Of a stretch of DNA of 64,000 bases, positions 1-10,581 are shown piece after piece; positions within the stretch are counted from its first letter, which is position 1; each line of letters opens with the position of its first letter. Where the stretch lies: assembly GCF_003025555.1 (NCBI RefSeq), contig NZ_PYMH01000001.1:868001-932000 (forward strand). The letters are read 5' to 3'. Both the position numbers and the translations under genes were made by a program. Under the pieces are notes generated by a model that saw nothing but the letters and a program-made list of their open reading frames with translations, did no database searches and was not told the DNA's origin. The DNA is from Photobacterium lutimaris. GTDB taxonomy: Bacteria; Pseudomonadota; Gammaproteobacteria; Enterobacterales; Vibrionaceae.

Positions 1-672
1 CTCTAAACGATGAGAGTCCCCAACGCTAGCCACAGCGTTCTGATTGATCTTACCATTGGTGACTTTATAGATCCCTGCAACCTCAATCCCGCCAATATCA
101 GCCATCAAGTTGAGGTAGGGTTGCCCAAGGTACTTCAATCGGTGTTCAGGATGTTTGGCGGCAATTTTATGCAACTCGCTGATACTGGCTCGCAGGCTAA
201 CGGTTTGACCGGCGCTACGTTGCTCGAGTTGGTCATGTGATACTTTCAGCAGGTGATAGTTTTGGGTAAAGCTATCAAGCTTCTGTGTCATGTATTGATG
301 GTCAAGGATGTGTTTTTGGTTAATATTGTGCCAATAATCGTGAAATTCACCGGCTATCATAGCCACCATTATTGTGCCTACAGCTATGGACAGAGGATAG
401 TAGCTCAGCATACCCGACGCATTCATGATAGAAGCAAGGCCCGCGGTTGTTACCAGTGCACAGACAAAGCCTTTGGTAAAGCCATAACGAAGGGCGATGA
501 GTAAAGGGCCCAAAAGGGGCCAGAAAAAGTTATTTTCCGTTGAATTTGGGGCTAAGGAGCCAGACTCAACCCAAATGTAGATAGAGATGATGGCGAAGAT
601 CAGTGTTTCGAGCCATACATAGCTGTTTTTTGAGAACCCAAGAAAGGTTTTATTTCTGTTTTTATTATTCAT
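1..672 (-). CDS. pelD: PelD, c-di-GMP receptor of the Pel exopolysaccharide system (partial)
   Basis: The first 224 codons are visible from an ATG at 672; the gene continues past base 1, so the C-terminal half is missing. The N-terminus has a short basic stretch followed by about four hydrophobic segments (roughly residues 15-115, including WLETLIFAIISIYIW and FFWPLLGPLLIALRYGF). A linker and the start of a soluble domain follow (LMADIGGIEVAGIYKV), consistent with a GAF domain. In characterised PelD proteins the membrane anchor is followed by GAF and degenerate GGDEF domains; the latter binds c-di-GMP and switches on Pel synthesis. That part lies outside the window, so the binding site cannot be checked. 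It follows pelC by 45 bases in the same direction. Confidence 0.85.
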   Translation of the reverse strand, partial: MNNKNRNKTFLGFSKNSYVWLETLIFAIISIYIWVESGSLAPNSTENNFFWPLLGPLLIALRYGFTKGFVCALVTTAGLASIMNASGMLSYYPLSIAVGTIMVAMIAGEFHDYWHNINQKHILDHQYMTQKLDSFTQNYHLLKVSHDQLEQRSAGQTVSLRASISELHKIAAKHPEHRLKYLGQPYLNLMADIGGIEVAGIYKVTNGKINQNAVASVGDSHRLE

Positions 673-717
673 ATCAAACAACCATTGCCTTCGAACCTAT
701 ATACATCAACCTTACAC

Positions 718-1248
718 TTATTGGCTATCTCGTGCTGCGACATTTAAGCCGCTAAGTAATTCTTCAATGACGATATGCCCGGTGCCACTGACACTTTCAC
801 GCCCCCAGCCGCCACGGCTGCCCGAAGCTTGCCAGTAAGTTTTACCACTCTTTGCAGACTTGATTTCTAGCGTGATGCCAACAGCTGGCTCACCGTCAAG
901 TCCACTTTTGTAATGCCATTCTTCAACAGAACCGGTGATTATATAGTCAACAGGTTGGGTTGCCAGCCATGCGTTGGCTTGCTTCTGTTTTGCAGAGTCA
1001 TCGAGAATGCTTTGTAGATCATTGACAGCCGATGCTGGGTATTTCACGGTAACAATTCCTTTTGCAAACAGCTGTGAACTTAGAATCTGTTCGGCTTTTT
1101 CAGCTGCAAGAGGGGTGCTTGTATGGTTATACATAGGCATGATTGCCCAGCGGCTATCAGCCGGGAAAGTATTGCTGTCAGTGACTTGATAACTACTGCA
1201 ACCACTCAGTATTAAGAGGCTGGCTAAAGTGAGTATCTTTTTCATCAT
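718..1248 (-). CDS. pelC: PelC, outer-membrane lipoprotein of Pel export
   Basis: A 176-residue lipoprotein. The N-terminus MMKKILTLASLLILSGCSS is a clear lipobox signal peptide with the acylated Cys inside LSGC. In characterised systems PelC forms a periplasmic ring at the outer membrane that guides Pel to the PelB pore. The start at 1248 is preferred over the in-frame ATG at 1254 because AAGGA (1258-1254) then sits 5 bases away. It lies 28 bases after pelB and directly before pelD, the usual pel order. Length is close to that of known PelC proteins. Confidence 0.88.
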   Translation of the reverse strand: MMKKILTLASLLILSGCSSYQVTDSNTFPADSRWAIMPMYNHTSTPLAAEKAEQILSSQLFAKGIVTVKYPASAVNDLQSILDDSAKQKQANAWLATQPVDYIITGSVEEWHYKSGLDGEPAVGITLEIKSAKSGKTYWQASGSRGGWGRESVSGTGHIVIEELLSGLNVAARDSQ

Positions 1249-1276
1249 GCTCATCCTTGTAAAAATTCGTTTGAAG

Positions 1277-4200
1277 TTAAAAGCCGTAGTAGTAACCCAG
1301 TGTCACTTTCAACGATTCGTCACCATTTCTGTCTTGGCTTTGCCAGTCTGTACTGAAGTAGAGCTCATCATTACCAAACACACGCCAGCCCAAACCAGCA
1401 CTTAGGGTGACATCCACTTGTGAACTGGAGAAGTTGTATCCAAGCGAGCTGTCAAACCAATATCTTGGTGAGGGCACGGTTGCGCCGGGCTGGCCTGGTT
1501 CGCCGTGCCAAACGCGCTGGCCAATTCCCACTCGCTGGTAACTGTCTTCGATAAAGTCGCCACTTGTCAGTGGTGTTACTTCATTATGCCAACGGTTGAT
1601 CCCGTTCAATGTGTCATCACTGAGATTGACATCCTGCATGGTGACATCAGCGTAGATTTGCCAAGCAGGATCGGCAAAGAAAAACTGCTCGGCAGCACGT
1701 AAGCTGAGATCCCAGCCTTGTCCTATCTCATCGTCAAAGCGGGTCGAGAGATCGTGTAGGTTGAATTGAAACGTCAACGATTCTCTTGCGGTTGGCTGGT
1801 ACGCAAAGTTGAAGCCAAGAAAATTATCTTGCCCAGCAATATTGAGTAATTCACTGGCCTCTATATGGCTGTTGAGGCCGAACCTGATCCCGAGGCGTAA
1901 GTCGTCGTCGACAGCGTATTGGTATTCACCATTAAGCCCTAGTCGTTGATCGCCGACACCATCGGCTAAATCGATGCCTAACGCCCAATAGCTTTCACTC
2001 ATCTGGTATTGGTAGCGGCCCCGCAAACGGAATTCATCTTCAATATCGGTATTGGACAGTTGGTCAGGAGAGCCTGACCGTTGGCTATCCAGCCCTAGGC
2101 GCCAGTTGCCATGATAATGAGGGGAGTAATAATCAAGACTGGAACGGTCGACATCCCAATGAGTGATCTGTGTGTGCTGGGCTCGGATACTATGCGTTTT
2201 CGCAGGATGTTGGGTCACATGAATACGGCGAAGTTGGTTCTCTGCTGTTTTATCTGCCATTTGACCAATGTTAGTCTGACCTTGTTGCCATGCTTTCTGG
2301 TGTTCACCAACAAATTGCAGCGCGATGTTTTCATCTGCTTTTGGCAAGTTGACCGCACGAGATAAAATCGCCTCAACTTTTGCCCGATCTTTTTTCTGTA
2401 GAGCGAGAGAAAGTTGCTGCCATTCTGGAATTTGATAGCGACCAAGCGCTGTGCGCTGATGCCAGAACAGTATTTTCTCGCCTTGATTGCGTGCCAAATA
2501 GTCGGCGAATAGTTCACCGACGTTATTGTCCGTTGGCTTGGTCAGGGTATTTTCTTCTATCATTTGGCTGGCGATCAGCTCGCCAACAAATAGCCTTACT
2601 AATGACCGGTAGCTAATGTCACCATCGGGTAATGCCAGTAATTCTGCTGACTGCTTGTCGAGCAAGTAACGACGCAATTGATAGGCCTTTTCACCATTAC
2701 CTTGCTGTTCGAGTAACTGGGCATAATTGAGCAAAACAGAAGGCTCAGGACTATCATTGTCGAGCAATAGCTGGCGATACCAAATATCAGCCTCATGATT
2801 CAATCCAAGTTGTTGGCTTGCGGTGGCGAAGGCTAGCCAAAGGTCACGGTCAGTTGCTAATACTGGCTTATAGCGGCGGTATACTTGGTCGAGTGTGTGG
2901 AGATCGCCCTCGTTGACTGCAAACCATATCAAATTACCGACAGCCGACGAGTTTGTGGGGGCCAACTGTAAAATACTAAAGTACAGTTGCTTAGCTTTAT
3001 CTGGTTCTTCTTGCCACTCTGCCAACAATGCTTGATATGACAGCATTTCAATATGTTGGTTAAACGAAGGGTTCTGCTTGGCGATTTCAATCAGTTGCTC
3101 AAGCTGTTTAGTATCTTTATTTTGTGCAGCGTGCCGAACGGCAGCTAGGAGTAACTGAGTATTATTGTTTTTGTCATATAAGGTAAGCAGTTGCGGTATT
3201 TTTTCTTCATCTAGTGGCGACAATATATTGATATAACGGTATACATCAATGTTTGAACTGGCTCGCGATGCCAACTCTGTTTGTGACGTCATTGATAGGG
3301 CTCGGTTGTTGGTCTCCCAAGCCAAAGAAGAAACCGCTTCAAGGTAGTCCTCATCAGCCTCCACCCAATCGGTTGGGTTGACCAGTGTGTTTAGAGCCAG
3401 TTTAGGCTGATTTAACATGATATGGGCATTGGAAATACGTAACGCTTCGGTGACGTTCAGTGGCCGTTTATTCTGTAGCAGGTTACCGTAACGGATCACA
3501 GACTTGTGATCGCTGCGGTAACTGTATAAACGAGTAACGTGACTAAGGAGTTGAGTATCATTCGGGCGCTTGGCAAGTAGGGCAAGCAAGCTCTGAAATG
3601 CGGCGGATGTACCTTCACCTTTTTCAAGTGCGTTGAGCCATTGGGTGTACTCTGCTTGGTAGATATAGTTGTGTGTGGCCAACTGCTTGAAAAATTTACC
3701 TTCATTTAAGATGTCGCCCAATGCTCTTGATTCATCGATACCAGCACGAATATTTTTAGCACTCGGATTAAGCGACGCCAGTTCAATGCTGACTGACAGT
3801 GCTTTTTCTAGCTTGCTTTGCCAGCGATAAATCTGATGAAGCAATACATAATCAGATTGGTTTGGTGCGATGGCGATAGCCTCAAGCAGCAATTGTTCGG
3901 CCAGATTGAGATCACCAAGAGCTATCGCAATTCGTGCCGTTTGGGTATATAGCTCTACTGTTGGCTCAATGGTTAAGAGATGGCGGGAAAGAGCCAGGAC
4001 AATATCAAGGTTTCCTATCTGCGTAGAATGCGCTATTCCTGTAGTGAGAAAGTCGGTGTTGTTGTAAAGCGGTCCTCTGTAGCTGTTAAAAAAATATCGA
4101 CTTAGCTGGGGTTGGGCGCTTTTTAACATTAAATCAAATAGTTTCTCGGCGTTTTCAAGATCGTCAAATTCACGAAACGCATCAAGCTGGACTTTAAGTG

Positions 4201-4786
4201 ACTTATCGTAATCCTCACTTTGCAAGGCAAGAGAAATCAGCTCGTTATAAGAGGTTTCGCCACTTTGCTGGTGGGGGTAAAGGTAATCGAACCCTTTATC
4301 CGGCATTGATAATGAAATTGCCGTATCAGCAAACTGGCGGGCAAGTTCTGCTTCCGGGACATAATCAATTCTGTTCAATAGATCTAACAACGCCGTTTGG
4401 GCTTGTTGTTTAGCCTCTGGCTCATCTTGATACGTTTGTTCTAAGAGCAGAGCAAGATATTGGCTAAGGGCATCCCAATCGTTGTTACCTTCGGTTGTTA
4501 TTAGAATACTTTCTAGCAGCTCGGCCGCATCGGTTAATTTTCCTGTAGCGGCATAGTTATTTACGATTTGTTTAATTATCTCGCGGTTATTCGGGTCATC
4601 GCTGTATAGTTGTTGCAAAAAGGCCAGTGATACGTCAGGTGATGAGGAGCGGGCAATAAGTTGTATGAGCATAGATTTATTTGGCGCAACAAGCCACAAC
4701 GCCCATAAAGACGTAGCAGTTAACACCACGAGGGTGAATTTGTTGATGAGCCTTATTCTTGGCTTTTTGTTCTTGTCTTTCGCCAT
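1277..4786 (-). CDS. pelB: PelB, TPR scaffold and outer-membrane porin for Pel
   Basis: A 1169-residue protein with the PelB layout. It has one N-terminal membrane segment (about residues 14-34, FTLVVLTATSLWALWLVA), a very long helical tetratricopeptide-repeat region (about 45-800), and a C-terminal beta-rich part (about 880-1169) with alternating aromatic strands ending in TLGYYYGF. A terminal aromatic is typical of outer-membrane barrels. By family, the barrel is the export pore and the TPR region holds PelA in the periplasm. It lies 22 bases downstream of pelA and 28 upstream of pelC, so it is co-transcribed. Length is close to that of P. aeruginosa PelB. Confidence 0.92.
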   Translation of the reverse strand: MAKDKNKKPRIRLINKFTLVVLTATSLWALWLVAPNKSMLIQLIARSSSPDVSLAFLQQLYSDDPNNREIIKQIVNNYAATGKLTDAAELLESILITTEGNNDWDALSQYLALLLEQTYQDEPEAKQQAQTALLDLLNRIDYVPEAELARQFADTAISLSMPDKGFDYLYPHQQSGETSYNELISLALQSEDYDKSLKVQLDAFREFDDLENAEKLFDLMLKSAQPQLSRYFFNSYRGPLYNNTDFLTTGIAHSTQIGNLDIVLALSRHLLTIEPTVELYTQTARIAIALGDLNLAEQLLLEAIAIAPNQSDYVLLHQIYRWQSKLEKALSVSIELASLNPSAKNIRAGIDESRALGDILNEGKFFKQLATHNYIYQAEYTQWLNALEKGEGTSAAFQSLLALLAKRPNDTQLLSHVTRLYSYRSDHKSVIRYGNLLQNKRPLNVTEALRISNAHIMLNQPKLALNTLVNPTDWVEADEDYLEAVSSLAWETNNRALSMTSQTELASRASSNIDVYRYINILSPLDEEKIPQLLTLYDKNNNTQLLLAAVRHAAQNKDTKQLEQLIEIAKQNPSFNQHIEMLSYQALLAEWQEEPDKAKQLYFSILQLAPTNSSAVGNLIWFAVNEGDLHTLDQVYRRYKPVLATDRDLWLAFATASQQLGLNHEADIWYRQLLLDNDSPEPSVLLNYAQLLEQQGNGEKAYQLRRYLLDKQSAELLALPDGDISYRSLVRLFVGELIASQMIEENTLTKPTDNNVGELFADYLARNQGEKILFWHQRTALGRYQIPEWQQLSLALQKKDRAKVEAILSRAVNLPKADENIALQFVGEHQKAWQQGQTNIGQMADKTAENQLRRIHVTQHPAKTHSIRAQHTQITHWDVDRSSLDYYSPHYHGNWRLGLDSQRSGSPDQLSNTDIEDEFRLRGRYQYQMSESYWALGIDLADGVGDQRLGLNGEYQYAVDDDLRLGIRFGLNSHIEASELLNIAGQDNFLGFNFAYQPTARESLTFQFNLHDLSTRFDDEIGQGWDLSLRAAEQFFFADPAWQIYADVTMQDVNLSDDTLNGINRWHNEVTPLTSGDFIEDSYQRVGIGQRVWHGEPGQPGATVPSPRYWFDSSLGYNFSSSQVDVTLSAGLGWRVFGNDELYFSTDWQSQDRNGDESLKVTLGYYYGF

Positions 4787-4808
4787 CGCTAATCAAGACT
4801 CCTTTGCG

Positions 4809-7541
4809 TTACAGCATTTGGCACTGAATAGTGCCCGTTAGCTTACCTGTTTCGTGGCTTGCTAATTCTATTTTCCCTTCTCCGCGTTTTTTTATGGTCA
4901 AATGAGGACCATCAATGCGTTTACAGTTATTGGCCCCTCTCACTACCATTTTAAATGGCATATGTGTAAACACAGCCCAATCAATGACGTTGTTCGTTAT
5001 TTTCCAATTTACCAGTGTACCATTTGTACTTTCGAGGTGAACTGCACTGTCTGGTGAATGGTTTGTTCTAAAGCGGGTCTTAGGCTGTTTAAGAATCATA
5101 AATTTGCCATCAGGCCCTGAATTCCACCCCGCAAACTCGTTACCGCTTGGGTAGCCCAAGACATCAGGTAGCCGGATACTGGCGACCCCAGTACTCGCAA
5201 TTTGCCATTGACCATCCAGTGTACGGGCGAGCCCCGTTTCATAAAGTGCTCGCGCTCTGTGGGCATATTCACTCAAGTATAAAGGGGTGCTTTGTTGCTT
5301 TAGCGCCCAGTCATAGACTTTCTTTAAACTATTGAGTGAAGCAGGGTATGCGCCAGAGTACATATGATAATAAATACTAATACTTTTTAACCGACGTGGG
5401 CTGCCTAATATTTCAAACGTTTCAACCGCTCGGCTATAACCGTCGTGATGTTCAGTCCAAAGGTTTGTATAGCGGTTTTCGTTAAGTACTGGGGCATAAA
5501 CCTGTACGGCGGAAGGGTACCATGCAATTGTTGGGGAGATTTGGGTGAAGTTGTTGTTCCCACGGACTACGTAGGTGTTGCCACCATTCACATTCAGAAC
5601 ATCTGCCTGTTCCGCAATAGCGAGGATCTCTTCTGTTGGGTCGGCATTGCCTGACCATAAAATCAGCTCGGCTCTTTTGTTTTTTGGGGCGAGCTTTTTG
5701 TCTATGTAGTTGATAGAACCTAAAATTTCGTTGTAGTAATCAACGGTATAATTTGGAATAGGTAAGTTGTTACCATATTGCTTCGTTTTGATGTCGGCTG
5801 AAAAGTCCCAGAAGAAAGGGTGACTAAACGTATGAGAAGCGATTTCGACATTAGGTAAACGGAATATTTCCCGAGCGATGGCTTCCATTTTGTCACTTTG
5901 TTCCGGATAAAGACCGCGCTTACCCACTTCACCTTCGATTACTGAGATAGTTTGTGGGATGTCATATTGTGTGAAGATATGATCATTGAGTACTTCGGCA
6001 GTATAGGGTTTACCCGGGAACCATGCCTTAGAGGGAAAACCATCGCCATCAACGTGGCTGGTTAATATTCGTAACCCTGATTCGGTTGTTGCATCTGCAG
6101 CGGGAATATCAGGCAATGGAAAGACTGCGTTAATGAGCCGGAAAGGGTCCAGAATCCAAGTTTCAGTGTTGTTAGCAAGCGCCATGACGGGAAAGGGAGC
6201 CAATGCGGCTCCTCCCCATGGCGCTTTGAACAGTGCTGTGGTGGTTTGGCCGGCTTCGTTACCAAAGGTAATTTCACTGCTCACGCCGATCTGTGTAGGG
6301 TGCCACATTGTGTGTTTTTCAAATTGGCTAAATGAAGCAGGGTAAAACTGTTGAGTCCAGTTATGACCTTGTTGTTGAGTGATGTTACCCGACATTTCCC
6401 CTTTATTGGCAATGCCCAGTTTAGCTAAGACAGATTGCTTACTCGGTAGCGAGTTGAGGAATAAAATTGGACGCTTACCAATAAGCGTATCAAGCCAGTT
6501 TTGTAAGGCCGGTACTTGTTGGTAACTGTTTTCTTCAAGCCAAAAAAAGAAACCGGCATAACGACTAATATCAATGTTACTGAAATCAGTGGTTCGAATA
6601 TCTAAACATTCCGGGACATAACCCTTATATTCAATCGGCATCGACATCATACGGTGACATTGCGATGTGGTCATGCGGCCAAATTGACTGTCATAAAAGC
6701 CGAGAACCCGTTTTGCAATCGGTTCAATGGTGCTGACACCGAACTCATACAGTAAACCGTCACTGATATAAGGTGTGTAACCTTCGTTGATCAGGCGCTT
6801 GGCTGCTTGCTTCTGGGCATTCCTGTCACTGGCTGGTAAATAGTCGATGACAATGGCTTCAACGCCAACGTGTTTGATATCTTCAAGTTTGCCTGTTAGC
6901 CATTGGCGGTCAGATTCAGATACCAATTGATAGCTACCTGCTACTGGGTCGTAACTGTTATACATCGACTCGGCGGCCAGCGCATACGGTTGGAAATTTA
7001 GCTGGTCGAGTATTTCGAAACCACGGTTGAATATCAGAAGAGGTTTGGCCGGAAGTGCATGTAATGCATCAAGGATGTTAGCAAGGGCTGTTTGCTGCTT
7101 GGTTGTTTCGTCAGGTGATTCGGCAAAAAGAGTATAGCTATCTAGTGTATCGAGGAAAATACCGTCAAAGCCTCGCCCCATAAGACTGCTTGCTTGCTTG
7201 GTGAGGTGTTCTTGCCACTCACTTGCAGATAAATCCATCACATGGCTAGACCAATTTTGATTGATGAGCGGTGAGTGTCCTGCAAGGTTTTCGGGTAATG
7301 CTTCACCGTCATACTCGCCAACACTGAGGTAGGCGAAAACCAGTGTGTCTGCTTTTTGCAGAGTCTTAATGTGTTTATCGGTAATTAAGTCTGGGGTGAC
7401 AACCACACGATCGTAGTTGACAAGCTCTCGAACTGAATCAATCTTGTTGTAGTAAAATGCAACAGACTGACCTGCGTTTAGTGACTGAATAGGCAGCAGT
7501 AATATGGTGATAATGAACAATGTGCGCTTGATAATATTCAC
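4809..7541 (-). CDS. pelA: PelA, periplasmic Pel hydrolase/deacetylase
   Basis: A 910-residue secreted protein, first gene of the operon. A signal peptide (about residues 1-23) precedes a glycoside-hydrolase domain (about 25-280; GFDGIFLDTLDSY carries likely acidic catalytic residues). A middle domain and then a polysaccharide-deacetylase domain follow, with LTSHVDGDGF near residue 497 and SHTFSHPFFW near 568 supplying the metal-binding Asp/His set. A beta-rich C-terminus closes the protein. PelA partially de-N-acetylates Pel and can cleave it. The start is a GTG with GAGGTGG just upstream. About 270 bases without a gene separate it from divergent rlmF and should hold the operon promoter; no operator was recognised there. 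Confidence 0.93.
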   Translation of the reverse strand: MNIIKRTLFIITILLLPIQSLNAGQSVAFYYNKIDSVRELVNYDRVVVTPDLITDKHIKTLQKADTLVFAYLSVGEYDGEALPENLAGHSPLINQNWSSHVMDLSASEWQEHLTKQASSLMGRGFDGIFLDTLDSYTLFAESPDETTKQQTALANILDALHALPAKPLLIFNRGFEILDQLNFQPYALAAESMYNSYDPVAGSYQLVSESDRQWLTGKLEDIKHVGVEAIVIDYLPASDRNAQKQAAKRLINEGYTPYISDGLLYEFGVSTIEPIAKRVLGFYDSQFGRMTTSQCHRMMSMPIEYKGYVPECLDIRTTDFSNIDISRYAGFFFWLEENSYQQVPALQNWLDTLIGKRPILFLNSLPSKQSVLAKLGIANKGEMSGNITQQQGHNWTQQFYPASFSQFEKHTMWHPTQIGVSSEITFGNEAGQTTTALFKAPWGGAALAPFPVMALANNTETWILDPFRLINAVFPLPDIPAADATTESGLRILTSHVDGDGFPSKAWFPGKPYTAEVLNDHIFTQYDIPQTISVIEGEVGKRGLYPEQSDKMEAIAREIFRLPNVEIASHTFSHPFFWDFSADIKTKQYGNNLPIPNYTVDYYNEILGSINYIDKKLAPKNKRAELILWSGNADPTEEILAIAEQADVLNVNGGNTYVVRGNNNFTQISPTIAWYPSAVQVYAPVLNENRYTNLWTEHHDGYSRAVETFEILGSPRRLKSISIYYHMYSGAYPASLNSLKKVYDWALKQQSTPLYLSEYAHRARALYETGLARTLDGQWQIASTGVASIRLPDVLGYPSGNEFAGWNSGPDGKFMILKQPKTRFRTNHSPDSAVHLESTNGTLVNWKITNNVIDWAVFTHMPFKMVVRGANNCKRIDGPHLTIKKRGEGKIELASHETGKLTGTIQCQML

Positions 7542-7813
7542 GTACCACCTCTTTCCTTAGTCGCTCGCAGTCCCAATGAACATTGTTAATGCATACCATG
7601 TAATAGTAAAGTTTAGATTGTGAGAATGTATAGTTTTTGTTTAAGTTGTCACAGGGTTTTTCAAGAGGCAGGCGGGGATTGACGTTTTAGTCAGGGTTTT
7701 TGTATGAAAAGCAACCAGCGCAAAGGCTGTAATGGTTTCATGGTCGGCTAGATTCAAGTAGGATACATCTTTTTTCGGCCTTAGGCCGAGTAATACTCTA
7801 TATAGAAAACGAT

Positions 7814-8818
7814 ATGGCACAAAAACATAAGCAGAAAGCGCCGAGTAAGGGGCTGCACCCACGAAACCCTCATCGAGCCCGTTATGATTTTGACAAGCTA
7901 ATTCATAGTTGTCCGGAATTATCACCGTTTGTAGAAACGAACCCCTACGGCGATTTGTCGGTCAATTTTAGCAACCCTGATGCAGTCAAAATGCTTAACC
8001 GTGCCTTGCTTAGCCATTTTTACTCGGTTCCATTTTGGGATATTCCTGCTGGTTTTCTTTGTCCGCCGATTCCTGGAAGAGCTGATTACTTGCATTATAT
8101 TGCCGATCTTTTGGCTGATGCTAACGGTGGCAAGATCCCGAAAGGGAAAGCGATAAAAGGTATAGATATCGGAGCCGGTGCAAACTGTGTTTATCCAATC
8201 ATTGGTCACCGTGTATATGGCTGGCAGTTTACGGCCGCTGATATCGACCCAATTGCGGTCAAATCGGCCAAATTTATTGTTGATTCTAATCCGTCATTGA
8301 AAGGCGGCATACAATGCCGTTTACAGAAAAACCCTGACCATATTTTTACCGGTATGATAAATGATAACGATTTATTTGATTTCACTTTATGCAACCCTCC
8401 ATTCCATAGTTCTCTAGCAGAAGCCATGGCAGGCAGTCAACGTAAGGTAAAAAACCTTGCTGCCAACTCGCAAAAGAAAGGCACACAGTATCGTGAACAG
8501 GCAATGAAAGGAAACAAGCCTGTGCTGAACTTTGGCGGACAAAAGGCTGAATTATGGTGCCCTGGTGGTGAGGCTGCTTTTATTAGGCGTATGATCGACC
8601 AGAGTGTCGATAAAGCCAGTCAGTGTTTTTGGTTTACCACGTTGGTGTCGAAGAAAGACAACCTTTCGCTGATTTATAAGCAGCTAAAAAAGGTTGGGGC
8701 GGTCGAGGTTAAAACGATAGACATGGCGCAGGGACAGAAACTCACTCGTGTCGTGGCGTGGACGTTCCTCTCTTCCGAACAGCAAGCGCTGTGGCGTAAA
8801 ACGCGTTGGTCCAAATAG
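7814..8818 (+). CDS. rlmF: 23S rRNA (adenine1618-N6)-methyltransferase
   Basis: A 334-residue protein matching RlmF (YbiN). It starts with a basic segment, then conserved [12 protein letters not shown], the SAM-binding [13 protein letters not shown] (about residue 118) and the N6-adenine methyltransferase motif NPPFHSS (about 194). RlmF methylates A1618 of 23S rRNA before ribosome assembly is complete. The ribosome-binding site is weak. A small TCGGCC-TTA-GGCCGA hairpin (7777-7791) lies in the presumed leader about 20 bases upstream. The gene converges with the ETF-QO gene over a 59-base gap. Confidence 0.93.
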   Translation: MAQKHKQKAPSKGLHPRNPHRARYDFDKLIHSCPELSPFVETNPYGDLSVNFSNPDAVKMLNRALLSHFYSVPFWDIPAGFLCPPIPGRADYLHYIADLLADANGGKIPKGKAIKGIDIGAGANCVYPIIGHRVYGWQFTAADIDPIAVKSAKFIVDSNPSLKGGIQCRLQKNPDHIFTGMINDNDLFDFTLCNPPFHSSLAEAMAGSQRKVKNLAANSQKKGTQYREQAMKGNKPVLNFGGQKAELWCPGGEAAFIRRMIDQSVDKASQCFWFTTLVSKKDNLSLIYKQLKKVGAVEVKTIDMAQGQKLTRVVAWTFLSSEQQALWRKTRWSK

Positions 8819-8877
8819 AGCTTATAGGCTTGTAACGTAACCTTCTTGGTTGCAAACGAAGTGCTTTTTGGTTTGCG

Positions 8878-10536
8878 TTACATGTTTGGATAATTAGGTC
8901 CGCCACTGCCTTCTGGGGGTGTCCAGGTAATATTCTGGGAAGGATCTTTGATGTCACAGGCTTTACAATGTATGCAGTTGGCGGCATTGATTTGAAATGT
9001 CGCTTTACCATCTTTTTCTATCACCTCATAAACGCCTGCAGGGCAATATCGTTGGCTAGGTTCCGCATAGCGCTCAAGGTGTAAATTTATCGGAATAGAG
9101 TCATCAGCCAAATGTAAATGGCAGGGCTGATTCTCTTCATGTTGCGTGCCAGATAAGAATACTGAAGACAGTTTATCGAAGCTTAACATGCCATCTGGCT
9201 TTGGGTAGTGAATTGGCTGGTGGTTGGCTATCGGTTCGAGGCATTCATGATCAGGTTGTTCGTCCCTCAGCGTCCATTTGAAGGTCTTACGTAACCATTT
9301 TTGCTCGATAGAGGACAAGGCCCCGCCAAGCAAGTTTCCAAAGCGGTGGATTTCTGCCCCGACGTTTCGTGACTCATGCAGTTCGTCATGTAACCAAGAT
9401 TGGCTAAAGATTTTGTCATAGCCCGGTGTTGTCTGATGAAAGCCTTGTTCCAATTCATAAAAGACAGATTCAGCGGCGATCATGCCGGACTTCATACCGG
9501 TATGGCTCCCTTTGATTTTCGCCATATTTAAAGTACCTGCATCACAACCAATCAGCACGCCACCTGGAAACTGTTGTCTGGGCAAGGAAGATAGTCCACC
9601 TTTTGTGATTGCTCTTGCACCATATGCAACACGCTGGCCGCCGGTTAAGTGCTGACTAAATAGAGGATGATGTTTTAGTTGCTGAAACTCATCAAAGGGA
9701 CTTAAGTAGGGGTGATGATAGTTCAGGTCAACAATCAGCCCGACTGCGACTTGATTATTTTCAAGGTGGTATAGAAAACTACCTCCGTTGGTGCCAGTTT
9801 GACTCAGCGGCCAACCGATGCCGTGGATAACATGACCAGGACGATGGTGCTCTGCCGGGATCTCCCATAATTCTTTAAGCCCTAAAGCGTAATGTTGGGG
9901 TTGCTTACCGTGGTCGAGATGGAACTGTTCAATGAGCTGTTTACCCAGGTGTCCTCGAGATCCTTCGGCGAAAATCGTGTACTTTGCTTCCAGTTCAATA
10001 CCAGGTTCAAAAGTGGATTTTTTTCCCCCTTGTTTATCAAACCCCATATCTTTGGTGATGACTCCCGCCACCATGCCCTGACTATTGTAGAGGATGTCAC
10101 TGGCAGGAAAGCCTGGAAAAATATCTACCCCTAAGTCTTCAGCCTGCTTAGCCAACCAACGGCAGAGATTGCCCAAACTGATAACAAAGTTGCCGATGTT
10201 CTGTAAGGTTTCGGGTATCAATGGCTCAGCCACGGTAATGTAGTTGAACTCATTGGTGATATAGCAAAATTTATCATCGGACACTGCAGTGTGTAGCGGC
10301 GCACCCATGCGTTCCCAGTCAGGAAAAAGTTCATCCAGCGCTTTGTGTTCGAATAAGGCACCAGAGAGAATATGGCTTCCGATTTCAGCGCCTTTTTCCA
10401 CAACACAAACTGACAAGGGGTGATCATTTTCACTGGCAAGCTGCATCAGGCGACAGGCTGCAGATAATCCGGCAGGGCCAGCACCGACAATGACAACATC
10501 AAACGACATGCTTTCTCTTTGCTGCTCTGAACTCAT
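8878..10536 (-). CDS. Electron transfer flavoprotein-ubiquinone oxidoreductase
   Basis: A 552-residue FAD and Fe-S protein that passes electrons from reduced ETF to the quinone pool at the inner membrane. The FAD-binding motif VVIVGAGPAGLSAA is at about residues 14-27. Four cysteines that would hold the [4Fe-4S] cluster lie near the C-terminus (YCPAGVYEV and NCIHCKACDIKDP), and the protein ends in the family-typical PPEGSGGPNYPNM. Full length for the family (ETFDH type). It is divergent from etfBA over 126 bases with a shared palindrome, so the three genes probably form one regulated electron-transfer module for acyl-CoA and branched-chain amino-acid oxidation. Confidence 0.95.
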   Translation of the reverse strand: MSSEQQRESMSFDVVIVGAGPAGLSAACRLMQLASENDHPLSVCVVEKGAEIGSHILSGALFEHKALDELFPDWERMGAPLHTAVSDDKFCYITNEFNYITVAEPLIPETLQNIGNFVISLGNLCRWLAKQAEDLGVDIFPGFPASDILYNSQGMVAGVITKDMGFDKQGGKKSTFEPGIELEAKYTIFAEGSRGHLGKQLIEQFHLDHGKQPQHYALGLKELWEIPAEHHRPGHVIHGIGWPLSQTGTNGGSFLYHLENNQVAVGLIVDLNYHHPYLSPFDEFQQLKHHPLFSQHLTGGQRVAYGARAITKGGLSSLPRQQFPGGVLIGCDAGTLNMAKIKGSHTGMKSGMIAAESVFYELEQGFHQTTPGYDKIFSQSWLHDELHESRNVGAEIHRFGNLLGGALSSIEQKWLRKTFKWTLRDEQPDHECLEPIANHQPIHYPKPDGMLSFDKLSSVFLSGTQHEENQPCHLHLADDSIPINLHLERYAEPSQRYCPAGVYEVIEKDGKATFQINAANCIHCKACDIKDPSQNITWTPPEGSGGPNYPNM

Positions 10537-10581
10537 GTTCTAATCCCTAACTGTACTGCGCTTGGTTAAAATATAGTCCAG

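Noticed and set aside
2215..2517. 100-residue frame in another minus frame of pelB
   Set aside because: Out-of-frame shadow within pelB; no ribosome-binding site or family match.
7775..7791. TCGGCC-TTA-GGCCGA hairpin as a terminator
   Set aside because: The T-run is on the 5' side on plus and there is no T-run after the stem on either strand, so it is not a Rho-independent terminator.
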